Positions 11,074 to 22,530 of a DNA stretch of 64,000 bases are shown here, in pieces (positions within the stretch are counted from its first letter, which is position 1; each line of letters begins with the position of its first letter). Under the pieces are notes generated by a model. That model was not told the DNA's origin, did not search any database, and saw only the letters and a list, made by a program, of their open reading frames with translations. The translations under genes and the position numbers were made by a program. The DNA comes from Cololabis saira (Eukaryota; Chordata; Actinopteri; Beloniformes; Belonidae): contig NC_084592.1 in assembly GCF_033807715.1 (NCBI RefSeq), positions 29,577,419 to 29,641,418 on the forward strand, read 5' to 3'.

Positions 11074-12828
11074 GGAATTCAGATTCAGATTCAAGAAACT
11101 GTATTCATCCCCGAGGGGCAATTCAGGACAACAGAGCAGCAATACAAGACAGTAAATCCGCTCAGCTGCCGGCCGGTCGACCACAACGAGCAGCGACCCG
11201 AAACCGGAACAAAGCAGCGAAAGGGTGAAATTGGGGGTGGGGGGGCGGTGGAGGAGGGAAAAAAAGGCATCTTCACACTGTGTATAAGTACACAGTGAGA
11301 AAGTGCAAAAAAACACCTCGGCACAGAAAGCCTTGGAGATCTGGAATAGAAAAAAAACAAACAGACACCAGAGCAGGCAGAGACATAAGCAGCAATCATT
11401 CCAGGTCCCTTAGACTGAATCAAAGCTAGGCTACTGCGATTATCGTTCCCAAAAACTGCGGAGTGAGTATGTAGGTGAGTGAGCAGATGTGTATGTTTGT
11501 GTGACTGTGTGTGTCTAAAGCCAAAACGATGCTCTACCTGAACTGTAACTATAGTGGAGGAGAGATGGTGCAACCATGCTACCCGAGAGACCAGAAGCCG
11601 ACAAGGAAGAAACCCGAACCCAGACCATCAGCCACCCCACGTAGGACCAAAAGAGGGCAGGAGGAAACCCCCCGCCAGCAAGGCCCGCCCCCTCCCAGCG
11701 GCAACCGAGGGAACCCGCGTGCGGGACCCCCATGACCACGGGAAGAGAAAGCCAGGGAACCCACGGCAGCGGACCGAGACCCAGGCGAACCCCAATCACC
11801 CGGCATGGGCCGAACATGCGGCCAGGAGGCCCACACCCTCCAGGCCAACGACCCCCACCTGGCGAGAGGCCAGCCTGCCCGAAGAGACGGGACCGTCGAC
11901 ACCCCGACACCCCGACCGTCGACACTGGCGGGCCGGCACTCGCCTCTACGAAAGCGGCCCTCCAGGACCAAAGGAGCGCCCGCCGCACGGGCAGCGGTGG
12001 GGACCGGAGACGGGCCCGGAGAGAGGGAACCCCCCAACAAGGCGACACGCACGCGGGCCCGACAACGGAGGGCCCCAGACCCAGGCATCCCCATTCAACC
12101 AACCAACCATCCATCCAACCATCCATCCATCCATCCATCCATCCATCCATCCATCCATTTTCTACTATCCTGAATAGAGATATTTTATTAATAATAATAA
12201 TATAATAATTATTTTTAATTTTTTTGTCCTGCTGATGGAGGCCCAAAGTTTTGTGCATCTTCCCTTGCAGGACCCTTTCATACCCACACTCACCGACAAA
12301 GACATGGACACTCATTCTCTCACCATTCCCCACTCCCCAGGGGGGTCCGGCACCACCAGGCAGCGCGTGCGAGCCCATGCCAGGACCCGGGCACCATGAC
12401 CACCCCACCCCAGCCCCGCTCCCGCCCCTGGTGTTGAGTGGATGTGACTGATGCGATAAAAACAGAGAGGGGCAGGTCAGGGTATCATATTTGATATTCA
12501 TATTTGCCCCCCCCCCCCCCTCCAAAGACCCTAAGTGTCCTTGTTAAGTGTATATGTTATGTTAGTGTTGAGTGTAGGGTGTCTAAGATGTAATTAAAAC
12601 CGAGGGGCGGGCAGTCCCGGGGCACGTGGGACAGAGTCCCTACGCCCCTGACCCCCACGACCCCTCGGACCTAAGCGTGCATGAGTCATGTAGTCATGCA
12701 GGAGGAGGAGAGGAGGCCGAAGCCCGAGGCAGGGCCAGTGGTACTGGCCCTGCCTCCTGGTAGGCGCCCACCCTCCCCCGTCGGTCACCCAGGTCGACGG
12801 GGGCCAGGCCCTCCGAGCCGGGACGTTA
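11074..12828 (-). mobile_element. GC-rich unclassified retroelement-like repeat, copy 1
   Basis: On the minus strand it ends at 11074 with a LINE-type 3' terminus: gaattgcccctcgggg, then a degenerate gaatct tail. The body to the right is GC-rich and CpG-rich. The 11330-11690 part aligns by eye with 14085-14830: both share an aaagctaggctac-like block, a TG-rich block, ctatagtgg, and gaccagaagccgac-like sequence. Long open frames on both strands here are a by-product of GC richness and show no domain. Class and true borders are uncertain, and several repeats may be fused. Confidence 0.5.
12097..12158. repeat. (ATCC)n tetranucleotide array
   Basis: Tandem catc/atcc units lie inside the GC-rich repeat. 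On the minus strand they read (GGAT)n, a frequent tail of fish LINE and SINE copies. Confidence 0.9.
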
Positions 12829-13113
12829 TTTTTTCCCAGTAACGGGTAATCGAACTAATTACTATTTCAAACTTTACAACTTTGTTACCGTTACTGACAG
12901 TGAAATGTGGCGCACTACTATACACTGACATGATCTAATCTAATTGATGTTATCCGACCTGACTCATTCTGAGTGAGTCAGGTCAGGTGAGTCAGGTTGA
13001 GGTGAGTCAGGTGAGTCACGTTTGAAATAGTAATTAGTTAGATTACCCGTTACTGGGAAAAAATAACGGTGTTAGTAACACCACTATTTTTAACGCCATT
13101 ATTACCAACACTG
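12829..13113. mobile_element. Palindromic MITE, left end truncated
   Basis: The left arm (ttattttttcccagtaacgg at about 12827) and the right arm (ccgttactgggaaaaaataa at about 13048-13067) are inverted copies. The right terminus reads acgccattattaccaacactg and ends near 13113. The matching left terminus (cagtgttgg...) is missing, so the left end was lost where the GC-rich repeat abuts. Between the arms is a short minisatellite of gtgagtcagg-type units (about 12960-13018). It is probably a non-autonomous hAT. Confidence 0.7.
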
Positions 13114-13929
13114 TGAGTGAGTCCTAAGTTTATTTTGAGTGCACTTTTTCTACTTTCGTTGGCACGCTTTAGTTGGAGCTCATGATGGAAACCCTTGATA
13201 CCAGTACCTCCGTGTGCAGGTGAAGTCAGCAGGACAAAACTGCAGCGGATGAATCCCTGACTCCTTGTGGCCTCAACCGTCTCTGACCGCAGCAGCTCTC
13301 AGCGATAGACCTCCGTTCCTCCGCAGCAGCAACACGTCCTTCGGCAACGTCTCTCTCCCGATACGACTCACCGAAACCAAATTTGCCTCTTGCTCACCAA
13401 AAAACACAAGCATGTTAGAGACCCTGACTCACACACTCAAAAAACACGTTGGTCAACCACAGCCCACCGTCCACCACTCATAGACTCCACAGTGATGTTC
13501 AGCTAAACTCCGCCATACCTTGCTTCTTTGTTTTTTCTCTCTCAGGTCGGCCCTCTCTAAAGTAAAAGAAAACTCCAGGTCCTTGAACTCACGCACGTAA
13601 ATCAAATTACTGTTAACAATTTTTTAAAGGCATATAAACCCCATGAAATGATGTTCGTAAAGTCACTCAGAATCAACATAAATTATTTATATTTTTATCA
13701 AATAGTTATATAAATTTCAACTACACCATGAACTTGCATTTTATCCTTATCTTATTCCCATGAAAACAATAAATGAAATACCACTGGAAATTTATAAAAT
13801 AAATCAAGTCCCCCAAGGCCAGAGCTCAAGGTGCAGTTGTCTGCATGCGAGGAAACAAAGAGGCCCAAATTAATGAAAAGAAAGTACAGTATATATACGC
13901 ACACATACGCATACACATACATATATATA
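13114..13929. other. Unassigned sequence
   Basis: No feature could be supported. The reading frame at 13265-13483 has no recognisable domain. Confidence 0.45.
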
Positions 13930-14182
13930 CACATACAAACCCAGTGAGTTTTTTTTTTTTTTTTTTTGGGGGGGTGACATTCACTGCTAACCCGGGAAGC
14001 AAGAGCACACGGAGGCACACGTCGAGCACTAGAAATCTGCAACAAAAACCACAAACGAAACACAAAACCGACACAGAGCCGACCAAAACCCGAGCAGCAA
14101 TCGACCCAAAGCTAAGCTACCACGACTAACTAACCCCAAAAACTACAGAGCAAGCATGCAGGTGAACAAGCCAGTGTGTATG

Positions 14183-14184
<2 letters not shown>

Positions 14185-14278
<94 letters not shown>
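14185..14278. repeat. (TG)n microsatellite
   Basis: Near-perfect TG dinucleotide array. Apparent Cys-Val repeat proteins here are artefacts of the repeat. Confidence 0.95.
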
Positions 14279-14279
<1 letters not shown>

Positions 14280-14375
14280 GTGTGCGTGTGTATATGTATA
14301 TGTCTGAGTGGCTGTATGTGTGTGTGTGTGTGTGTGTGAGCGTGTATATGTATGTGCGGCTAAGTGTGTGTGGCT

Positions 14376-14479
<104 letters not shown>

Positions 14480-14874
14480 ATGTGTGGCTATGTGTGTGTA
14501 TGTGTGCATGTATGAATACATGTATATGTGTGTGTGTGTGCGTGAGTGTGTGTGTATATATGTCTATGTGGCTATGTGTATGTATGTGTGTGGGTATGAG
14601 TGTGTGTGTGTGTGTGCGTGAGTCCGTGTGTGTGTATATGTCTATGTGGCTATGTGTATGTATGTGTGTGTGTGTAATAATCCTATCAAAGCTCCACCTG
14701 AAGTGTATCTATAGTGGGGGACGGGGGGGAGGCAACCGGCGAGACCAGAGGCCGACGAGGAAGAAGCCAGAACCCAGGCCACCAGCAACCCCACAGAGGG
14801 TGAAAAGAGGGCGGGAGGCAACCCACTGCCAGCGAGGCCCCCCCCAGAAAGAAGAAGAAACTATTCTGTACATG

Positions 14875-15030
14875 TGTATTAGATCGGTTGGTCCATTGTG
14901 CAACAGACAGGCAAACCTGTAATGGACTGGTAACATTGTCCAGGGTGTATTGCTGCCTTTCACCTTCTGACAGTTGGGATAGGCTCCAGCATAACCTGTG
15001 ACCCTGAATAGGAATGAAGTGGGTATAGAT
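14875..15030 (+). repeat. Interspersed fish repeat, 3' part
   Basis: The pattern aatggactggtaac...ctgggataggctcc-like...gtgaccctgaatagg...gtgggtatagat matches a very common fish interspersed repeat tail. A related copy lies at 17975-18140. No TSD was identified. Confidence 0.6.
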
Positions 15031-15708
15031 GCAAACTCCTCAAGGACTCACAGACATGTAGCTCCTCACCTACGATGTCTTACATGGTCATGATCCAACC
15101 TCTTCCATCTGCCTGAGCGCCTCAACTAGTGCTGCCCATCCCATAGTCTGGCTAGTCTCCTAGTCTTAAAGTTGGCTCAGATTTTGCACCCTGGAAGAGG
15201 TGGTGTTAATCACTGATCAATGTTTAAATTCAACCACATCATATAGATTCACTGTGTGAGGCTTGACTCTACAGTTAGACTATATAAAATACAGTAAAAG
15301 AAAGGGGCCAAGCAAGTATTTATCCCCACACTGCTGTGGAAAGCAGCTGGATGTTAATTGAGGAGGATGCTCAGCAGTACTGGACCCAGCTGCTGCTGGG
15401 GTGCCGCAGGGTTCAGCCCTCTGCAAAATCCCAAGGTCCCAAACCTGCTGTTCTCTGCTGTTGGCCACAACGCAGCACTGAAGGTGGGTCAACAGTTCCC
15501 TGAACACTGAAAACAGAAAACAGGCAAATCTGTAACAGAACATATTGAGAAAGAACTCCTTAAAACTCACCTGTTAGAGTACTCTGATTACTTTTTCTTA
15601 TAATCATTTTAATAAATTCTTACATAAGCTTCTGTTCTGGTTGATTTAAACAAATTAAAAGAATTATGGCAAGAGAAGGACCGATACACTCAGCCACTCT
15701 TACACTTC
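15031..15708. other. Unassigned sequence
   Basis: Part of 15060-15210 faintly resembles LINE C-terminal coding sequence, but not well enough to call. Confidence 0.35.
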
Positions 15709-15709
15709 A

Positions 15710-15744
<35 letters not shown>

Positions 15745-15772
15745 TGTGTGTGTGTATGTGTGTGTGTGTGTG
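15709..15772. repeat. (TG)n microsatellite
   Basis: A TG array with two tgta interruptions, followed by a G run. Confidence 0.95.
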
Positions 15773-16789
15773 GGGGGGCACTCAGCTAGCAAGATCACAG
15801 AAAAGACAGCATGTATATGGTGAAAGTTCTCTCACTTTCTTTTTAATTCATAGGTGGGAAAAAAACAAGAACTACACTAAAATGGTATTGTGCCTGGGTG
15901 ATAAATCTGTCAGCAACAAAGAACTGTACTAGACAGTTGATAAAGTGGCTGCAGGCTAACCATGGCTCCACATCATCGACAATGCCGCAGCCCCAAGGAC
16001 GAGCTTTCATCTCAGCTGAAGCTGCCACTTCCAGTCCGAGGGCAATTAATAAACATGTTACTGATTTAATGATGGCTCAGATGCCAAAAATATCATCTGT
16101 ACAGTCTGCATTTTTGTAATATTCCCAAATAAAATCCCCTACAATGAGTTCAGCTGTATGTACTGACCCCACATTTTTGATTTTATGCTTCTTTGAAATG
16201 CTGGTTCTTGATGAAGGGGTTAAATAATGACAGATTTCTTCTCTTATCCATTTGCTGAGCAGAGGCATCGCATCGCTGGAACTTCAGCCCTGAATGTAAT
16301 TTCAACTGCTGAAAGAGAATTTGAACCACCACTCACAGTTCTGCTGATGGACTGCTTGTAATTGGTGCTGAAACCATTTAATTACATGTGCTAAATGTGC
16401 TCAGTTTTGGTTGTATTCATAGAGATAGCAAGTAAAAAGGAAGAAGGATATCAGGAGCTAGTTTAATCATGAAAAGAGTGAGACACTTCTCGCTTCTCAA
16501 TTGTTTTTTTCTAACTTTTCATGTGGCTTATTTATTGATCAATGTGACGTTTCTAGCCTTTTGTGGGCCCTAGACAAGAATCTGTTTTGGGAATAATCTT
16601 TTTTTTTTAAACTGCACCCTGAAGTCTGTCAGCAGCATACAGTTCCATAAGAAATGATAAGAAAATGTGCTTTTATTCAATTTTGTATTTTTTAATTTTC
16701 TCTTTTAGCCATGAGACCTTGGACAAGTGTTTAGGAATATAAAAGATTGAATGTACCACCCAAAGACATGCAGACAGATAGATAGTCTA
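15773..16789. other. Unassigned AT-rich sequence
   Basis: No gene, RNA or named repeat could be supported. Confidence 0.45.
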
Positions 16790-16925
16790 AGAGTAGAGGC
16801 CCAGATGTCCTTCTCCCTGGCCACAGCCGCCAGCTCTGCTGTGAGGGCAGCAACATGTTCCCTGGCCAGCTAAAAAATGTAATCTTTCCAGCATGTCTTG
16901 AGTCTGCCACAAGGCCTCCACCGGG
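16790..16925 (-). pseudogene. RTE/Rex3-like LINE, C-terminal coding remnant
   Basis: Minus-strand translation gives a WKDYIF...LAREH...ELAAVAREKDIWASTLRL-like string. It resembles the extreme C-terminus of the Rex3/RTE reverse transcriptase of fish (a WKDYISRL...EREVWASLL type of sequence). It is short and carries at least one stop. The call rests on recognition of the pattern only. Confidence 0.5.
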
Positions 16926-17974
16926 TTGGACATGACTGAAACATCCCCCCAGTGAGGGATTCAGGAGTCATGCTAACTAAATCCCTGAATCACCTCAGCT
17001 TGCTCACCAAATTGTGGAAGAGCTATGGCTGTAGTCTCTCCAAAATGACAGAATTTCTCTCCCCATCTCTAATGTCCAGCAACCATGTGGGGAACTTTCA
17101 TTTCAGTTGCTTGTATCCACAAGCATCTAATTTTTCAGGTTACAACCTACAGTTTGTAAGCATACGTGAGAGTAGGAGCAAGGAATGACCTTTTATTATT
17201 AGTTATTGTACTTTAGTTTTAAAATAAGTTTAGGGAAACACAGATTGTTTATAGTCATTTACCGAATATTTTGAAAATGGAAAGGGTTAGGAATCGCAAT
17301 TGATAACTCATTAACTCACATAACACATAACATAACTCACAAGCCATTCTATTTCATATAAGCATAGCTTACAATTGTTTGTGCAGATTTAGTGTAGATG
17401 TGACCAGTTGAGATGACGGAGGGGTTGTAAATTAATTTCTTCTTGTAAATGCAACATGAGACAGTAGATGCGAGAGGATGCTGAAGATCCATGTCCATCC
17501 CAGATGACTCCACTGTCATCCACACCTACTGATGAAGGGGACCAATCAAGAAAGAGACAACTCCCAAGTGTGCACTAAAGAATTAAGTCAATTGTGTTTC
17601 TGGGCTCTTGGGGGGGTTTATCCTCCCAGACACCATGGTTGTGTAACTTTACTTGAGATCCTGAAGTAATTGAGTTGCAGCAGCTGAATCCTGGTCATCT
17701 TTACGCTGCAAATTATAACCAGTGGAATCTTTAAAAAACCTAAGCATGCATCACTTAAAATGATAAAACCTTTTAAACCGTTGACATATTAGTTTTTTTT
17801 TTTAATGAAAAGCAAGCTGAAAAAGAAAAGAAAATAATTTGCACGGACACAGCTTCACTCTCTTTTTTCCTCTTTTCTATTTTACATCACTCTCTTTTTG
17901 AGCTAAGCCTAGTTGGCAGTGTGACTGTGCTGCACACATGCTCTGGCTCCCTCCTATAGGCCAAATACATGTAT
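16926..17974. other. Unassigned sequence
   Basis: No feature could be supported; the 16952-17188 reading frame has no recognisable domain. Confidence 0.45.
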
Positions 17975-18140
17975 GTTAGGTTGACTGATGATTCTAAATT
18001 GCCCGTAGGTGTAGTGGGCGCATGTATAATTGTTTTCCCATATAGCCAATGGACTGGCAACCTTTCGCCTGTAATGAGCTGGGAAAGGCTCCTGCACACC
18101 CCTGTGACCCTGGACCAGATTAAGCGGGTATAGAAAATGA
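17975..18140 (+). repeat. Interspersed fish repeat, 3' part, second copy
   Basis: The order of blocks (gttgactgatgattctaaattgccc, aatggactggcaacc, gctgggaaaggctcc, gtgaccctgg, agcgggtatagaaaatg; each shortened here) is that of the same common fish repeat tail seen at 14875-15030. Confidence 0.65.
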
Positions 18141-18778
18141 ATAAGTGTTTCGATTAATTGCCAAGCCCTACTTCAACTCCTTCTATTTAGGAAGTACCTC
18201 ACTCCTAACCAGAGCATTCCACATTTTCCTACTAAGAATAGAGCACTCAGATTTGGAAATGCTGACTCATCTACATAAATTCACACTCACGCTATAAACT
18301 TTGTCAGTGTTAGCTGAGTATAATGGCCTTATGTTGCCACCAAGGCCTCATCATCTGCAAAAATCTGAGATGAAATCCTGACACCATGGAACCAGACCAC
18401 CCTAAAGCTCCTGGCTACACCTTGAAATTCTTTCCATAACATTTATAAACAGAATCAGAGACACAGATTAGTCTTGACAAAGTCAAGCTCCCACCTGGAA
18501 TGAGTCAGATTCCTTTCCGTTAATAACAACAAAACTCTTGCTCTGTTTGCATTAGGACTGATGGTCCATAGCATGGTATCCAGTATCCCATGTGCCCAGA
18601 GGACATGATATGATAAAACACTGGAAAGGAAATGTCCATATCGTTCCTTCATTGAATAATATTATTAAGGGATTCTAATAATTTGAAAGAAATTTATCGT
18701 GTGAAGGAAAAGGACACAAGCCTAAACTGGTCAATCCCATGTTTATGTAATAATTGCTCGGGGGTCATGTTCTGGGTC
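18141..18778. other. Unassigned sequence
   Basis: No feature could be supported. Confidence 0.45.
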
Positions 18779-18840
18779 TCTGGAAAGCTCCTAGAGACAA
18801 CTGATGTTGTAATAGATGCTATATAAATAAAATGTTATTT
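18779..18840 (+). repeat. LINE/SINE 3' tail fragment
   Basis: The stretch ending gctatataaataaaatg is the typical 3' UTR end of fish LINEs and their dependent SINEs. Only the tail is present. Confidence 0.5.
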
Positions 18841-19858
18841 AATTAATCTCCAATGATCAGTGCCTCAGATCTTTTATAAGGATAAGACATCATGTGCTTT
18901 GGATCAAAGAGGAAAATATATCCAATATGTTGCCTTGAAGACATCTTGGAATGAACATCTTTCTCAGGAATGTTAATGCAAACATGTAAAAATCATTTTA
19001 TTTGCATAATCTGCCATTCTGCACATTTGAATTGAATCATTAGACCCTAATTAGCAATTATAGAAGCTTCCTAATAATAAATGTTATGCAGTTGCTTTTC
19101 TTAAGATGTATATATGAAATAACACTCTTTAACTTTAAGTGCACTATAATTTATCTTATAAAACACCCCCAACAGTCTTTAGAGGTGTTGAACTTATACA
19201 ACTCACCATTTTACACTGTAAGCATGACAAATATCTTGCTGTATGTATTGATGATGTTTGTCCTTGGAATGAAAAAGTGAATTCCTTACTTTGTGGTGCT
19301 CCAATATCCTGATTATCTTGTGATTTTAGAAAACTCACTGTGAGAGTTTGTCACCTTTTTTAAAGGTTTATCTTGCCAGGGACATTAAGCAATTTTTGAA
19401 GCATATTTTGTAAGTAATTAATTAATTAACTTTATAACTTAAGACAATATTAATGAAATTATGTACCTCCTGCTGAATTACGTCCTCATTTTCCTCAATC
19501 ACTTCTGTTTTGCCCTCATATTTCTTTGCAACTATTTTCATCACTGCAGTTTTATTATTCCTCTGCAGGAACCAGTTTGTTTTCTGGAGTCACCAGAACC
19601 TAACAGTTCCTTTTTAATTTTTGATAATACAACAAAAAATGTGACAAAACCATTTACAGTACAACAATTTCACTAATGAGGATATTCACCTTGCTGTCAG
19701 CAAAGATTTTCTTCTTTGTATTGTTACTTCTTTCTGTTTCAGTCTTTTAAAAGGCCGTATACAGTTAATTAGGGAAATGTTTATTTAGACTGATCTTCCA
19801 TGCTTAAGTTTCATCACTGGTGACAGCATTTAGCTGTGAATAATGTACACGATTAAAA
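18841..19858. other. Unassigned AT-rich sequence
   Basis: No feature could be supported. Confidence 0.45.
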
Positions 19859-19869
19859 ATGCATTTGTT

Positions 19870-20060
19870 CGCCGCTCGGTGGCGCAGATGGTTAAGCAAG
19901 CGGCTCATATACTGAGGCTACAGTCCTCCTGCAGTGGTCGCAGGTTCGAATCCCGACCTGTACACCTTTGCTGCATGTCATCCCCATTCTCTCTCTCTAC
20001 CCCCTTCCTGTCTGCAACTTGAATAAAGGGCCACTAGAGCCCAAAAAAATCAAAAAAATT
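19870..20060 (+). mobile_element. tRNA-derived SINE, complete insertion
   Basis: The head is tRNA-like, with an A-box-like tggcgcagatgg at about 19880 and a B box ggttcgaatcc at about 19943. A pyrimidine-rich body follows (ctctctctctaccccc) and the 3' end has gaataaagg and an A-rich tail. The flanks are an imperfect 11-bp TSD, atgcatttgtt at 19859-19869 and atgtatttgtt at 20061-20071, which fixes both ends. It is a different family from the SINE at 15-546. It is not a functional tRNA gene because the cloverleaf is interrupted and the element has a retroposon tail. Confidence 0.85.
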
Positions 20061-20071
20061 ATGTATTTGTT

Positions 20072-20989
20072 TGTCTAGCTATCTTTAACACACACAACCT
20101 GTTATGCACATATTTTGATAGATTGTACCCCCAAATAATGAGGGCAATTTAATAAGGGAATCTGACCTAATCACATGTACACAGACAGTTTTCCTGGTTT
20201 AGGGAAGATTGTGTTCTTTTTTTCCCCAAAGAGTATCAGTTTTCTCTCCTGAGCGTTGGGGTCCTTCTTGGTAATACAGTACACTACTGCATATAAAAAG
20301 GATGAGACTAATTACAAATCTACCACGACTGTGATAATAAGTCCTTCCTGGCACTATTTCTGAATCATTTACTGTTTTCAAGACTGCATACTATGCACAA
20401 CACATACATTGATTTCCTTTGGGGATGAATGAAGTATCCATTTATCTGCAGCAGAACTCTACCTGAACTGCCCACTAGTCTAGCAGTTGTTACAATATAG
20501 TATGCTACCAAAAGTCATGTCACCGCTGTGTCTGGCTTCTGCTGTAGTGGTTGACTGCATTATGGGATATGAGAAAGACTGGTCATTTGTTAACTGGAAA
20601 TTTATCTGGAAGTAGCACATCATAAGGTTATTTTCAGCATACTATTTACTCTCACACTAAATTGTATATGTATCAACATGCAGTGTCATGCGGGTGAACC
20701 ACACTCAGTAATGTGCATGTTGGCCACGTTTGTTTGGTCACGCATGTGTCAGAACCACAGTACTGGTCAGTTTTGTGCGCTTGGACGTCGCCAGGTCATA
20801 CAAGTCAAGCAACAGATCCATGTAAATGCTTTCCTGAAACACCTGAAGAAGAATCATTTTCTATAACGTAAATCTTACTAAGCTGACACTTTAGACCTTT
20901 CAGTGCGATTTCACCAACTCTATTAATGACACCACTGTGATATACACCTGTGTTCTTTCTCCAAAGCAAGTGTTCCTGATCTGTTTTTT
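20072..20989. other. Mostly unassigned; short LINE-tail remnant near 20410-20455
   Basis: At 20410-20455 a gatttcctttggggatgaat stretch followed by aagtatcc resembles the 3' end of a Rex/CR1-type LINE. Nothing else could be supported. Confidence 0.4.
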
Positions 20990-21390
20990 TTTTTGCTGTT
21001 CATTACTTTCTTTTGTCCTCATAATCCCTAACCGGTCGAAGCAGATGGCCACCTTTCCTGATTCTTGTTCTCCCAGAGGTTTTTTCCTGTTAAAGGGAAG
21101 TTTTTCCTTTCCACAGTCACCTGACGCTTGCTCAGGACTGGGTATTATATTGTCAAAGTTGTTGATGCAATCTGTTGGTTTTTTTTATTATTGTTTTTTA
21201 TCAAACCTTTATTTCACCAGGTAAAAGTTTCATTTATAAACAGGACCTGTACAAAAGGCAACAACAAAGCAATAATTCTTGTTATTTTATTCGCTTTGGA
21301 TAAATTTGACATTTTTGGGACGAGTTGAGATGACATTTGTCATAATTTGGCTGTATATAAATTAATCTGAATTGAACTAAATTGTATAGA
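20990..21390 (+). repeat. Fish L2-like 3' UTR repeat fragments
   Basis: The block gttttttcctgttaaaggg followed by aagtttttcctttcc, at about 21078-21115, is a hallmark of a widespread fish LINE-associated repeat. A second tail-like piece, ggctgtatataaattaatc and the sequence after it, is at about 21348-21385. Borders are not resolved. Confidence 0.5.
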
Positions 21391-21432
21391 TGAGTTAAAA
21401 TTAGCATTAGAAAGTAAAGAGAAAATGAGAGC

Positions 21433-22530
21433 CTTACAGCCTGTCCTAACTGCATGCGAGCGTCCGACTGTCGCGCCGCACTGCGTGGCATCGGACGCGC
21501 TCTGTCCACACTGAACGCGTTATCGGCCCCACGTTCTACCACGTTGTTTTGATTGACAGCGGAGACTCGCCTTTTAAAATGCTGATTTATGGTTCCGCGT
21601 TACACTAACGCAGACCTTATGGCGTAGGGTACGCGGCGCACTACGCCGTAGGCTACGCCGTCGATTTTACGCGGAACCATAAATCTCCCTTTATTCACCC
21701 GCCCGAGACTCGCCTTTTATTCGCCCCACCAACCGCCCGTGCGCTCCCTTTGCAGCTCCCTGTCCATCTCCCTCCAGCAGCTGCCACTTTATTGAGGTTT
21801 TTGTAGTGAAATGAGGAGGAATCATAGAGATAACTTCTCATTTCAACTAACTGGATCAGCCGTTCCTCATCATGACTGTTTCCTGCAGCGCTTTCAACCG
21901 ACTTTTAACGCAGGCGGCAGGAAGAAAATAGAAGCAGGTCTACCGTCCGACCAAAGTGGGGAAAAAAACGAACAAAATAACGGAGTGTGGTGACGCAATC
22001 ACACAGCGAACAGCTGGAGTGACCGGCGTGTTCGTGGTGTTAAATGCAGCAAACATGTCAGATCATTACTGGGATGTGGGAAAAAAGCAGAGGACCAGAG
22101 AAATGACCAAATAGGTACCAGATCTTGTTGGATCCGGCACAAATTAAGCCCTAATAAGATTAAGATAAGATTCTTATTATATCTTATCATTTTATCAGAA
22201 CCTTCCAGCTCCTTGGCGATCTCCCTCCAGCCAGCTGCCACTTTATTGAGGTTCTTGTATTGAAATCACTGTTTCCTACAGCGCTTTCAACTTTTTTTTT
22301 CAACTTTCAACCGGCTTTCAAAGCGAGCGACGGGAAGAAAATAGAAGCAGGGCGTGCGACAAAAGTCCAGCTCAAAACGGCGCGCCGCGTCGCGCCGCAT
22401 CGCGCCGCATCGCGCCGCGTCGCTCACAACCAGTGTAGACAAAAAATAAAAAATAAAGCAATGGAACTGTTTTTGACGCTGACGCTCGCTCGCGTCGCAT
22501 GCAGTGTGGACACGGTGTTAGGGAGGAAGG
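21433..22530. mobile_element. Non-autonomous DNA transposon with internal duplication
   Basis: The left end has ctgtcctaactgcatgcgag and the right end has an inverted match, tcgcatgcagtgtggacacgg then tgttaggg. Inside, the block ctccctccagcagctgcc to gaagaaaatagaagcagg (about 21767-21945) is repeated in diverged form at about 22220-22352, a head-to-tail duplication within the element. A fold-back MITE sits at 21581-21687. There is no transposase. The TSD is not clear, so the superfamily is left open. Confidence 0.55.
21581..21687. mobile_element. Fold-back MITE, copy 2
   Basis: gctgatttatggttccgcgt on the left and acgcggaaccataaat on the right are inverted copies, with a palindromic GC-rich centre (ctacgccgtaggctacgccg). 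Same family as 698-814. Confidence 0.8.

Noticed and set aside
11515..12525. A 336-residue minus-strand frame and several overlapping plus-strand frames
   Set aside because: GC-rich DNA lacks stop codons by composition; frames overlap on both strands, include the (ATCC)n array, and show no domain.
15060..15210. LINE ORF2 C-terminal remnant
   Set aside because: Only a faint resemblance in codons; no conserved block or 3' tail could be placed.
19875..19955. A tRNA gene
   Set aside because: A and B boxes are present but the sequence is a SINE head with a retroposon body, A tail and TSD.
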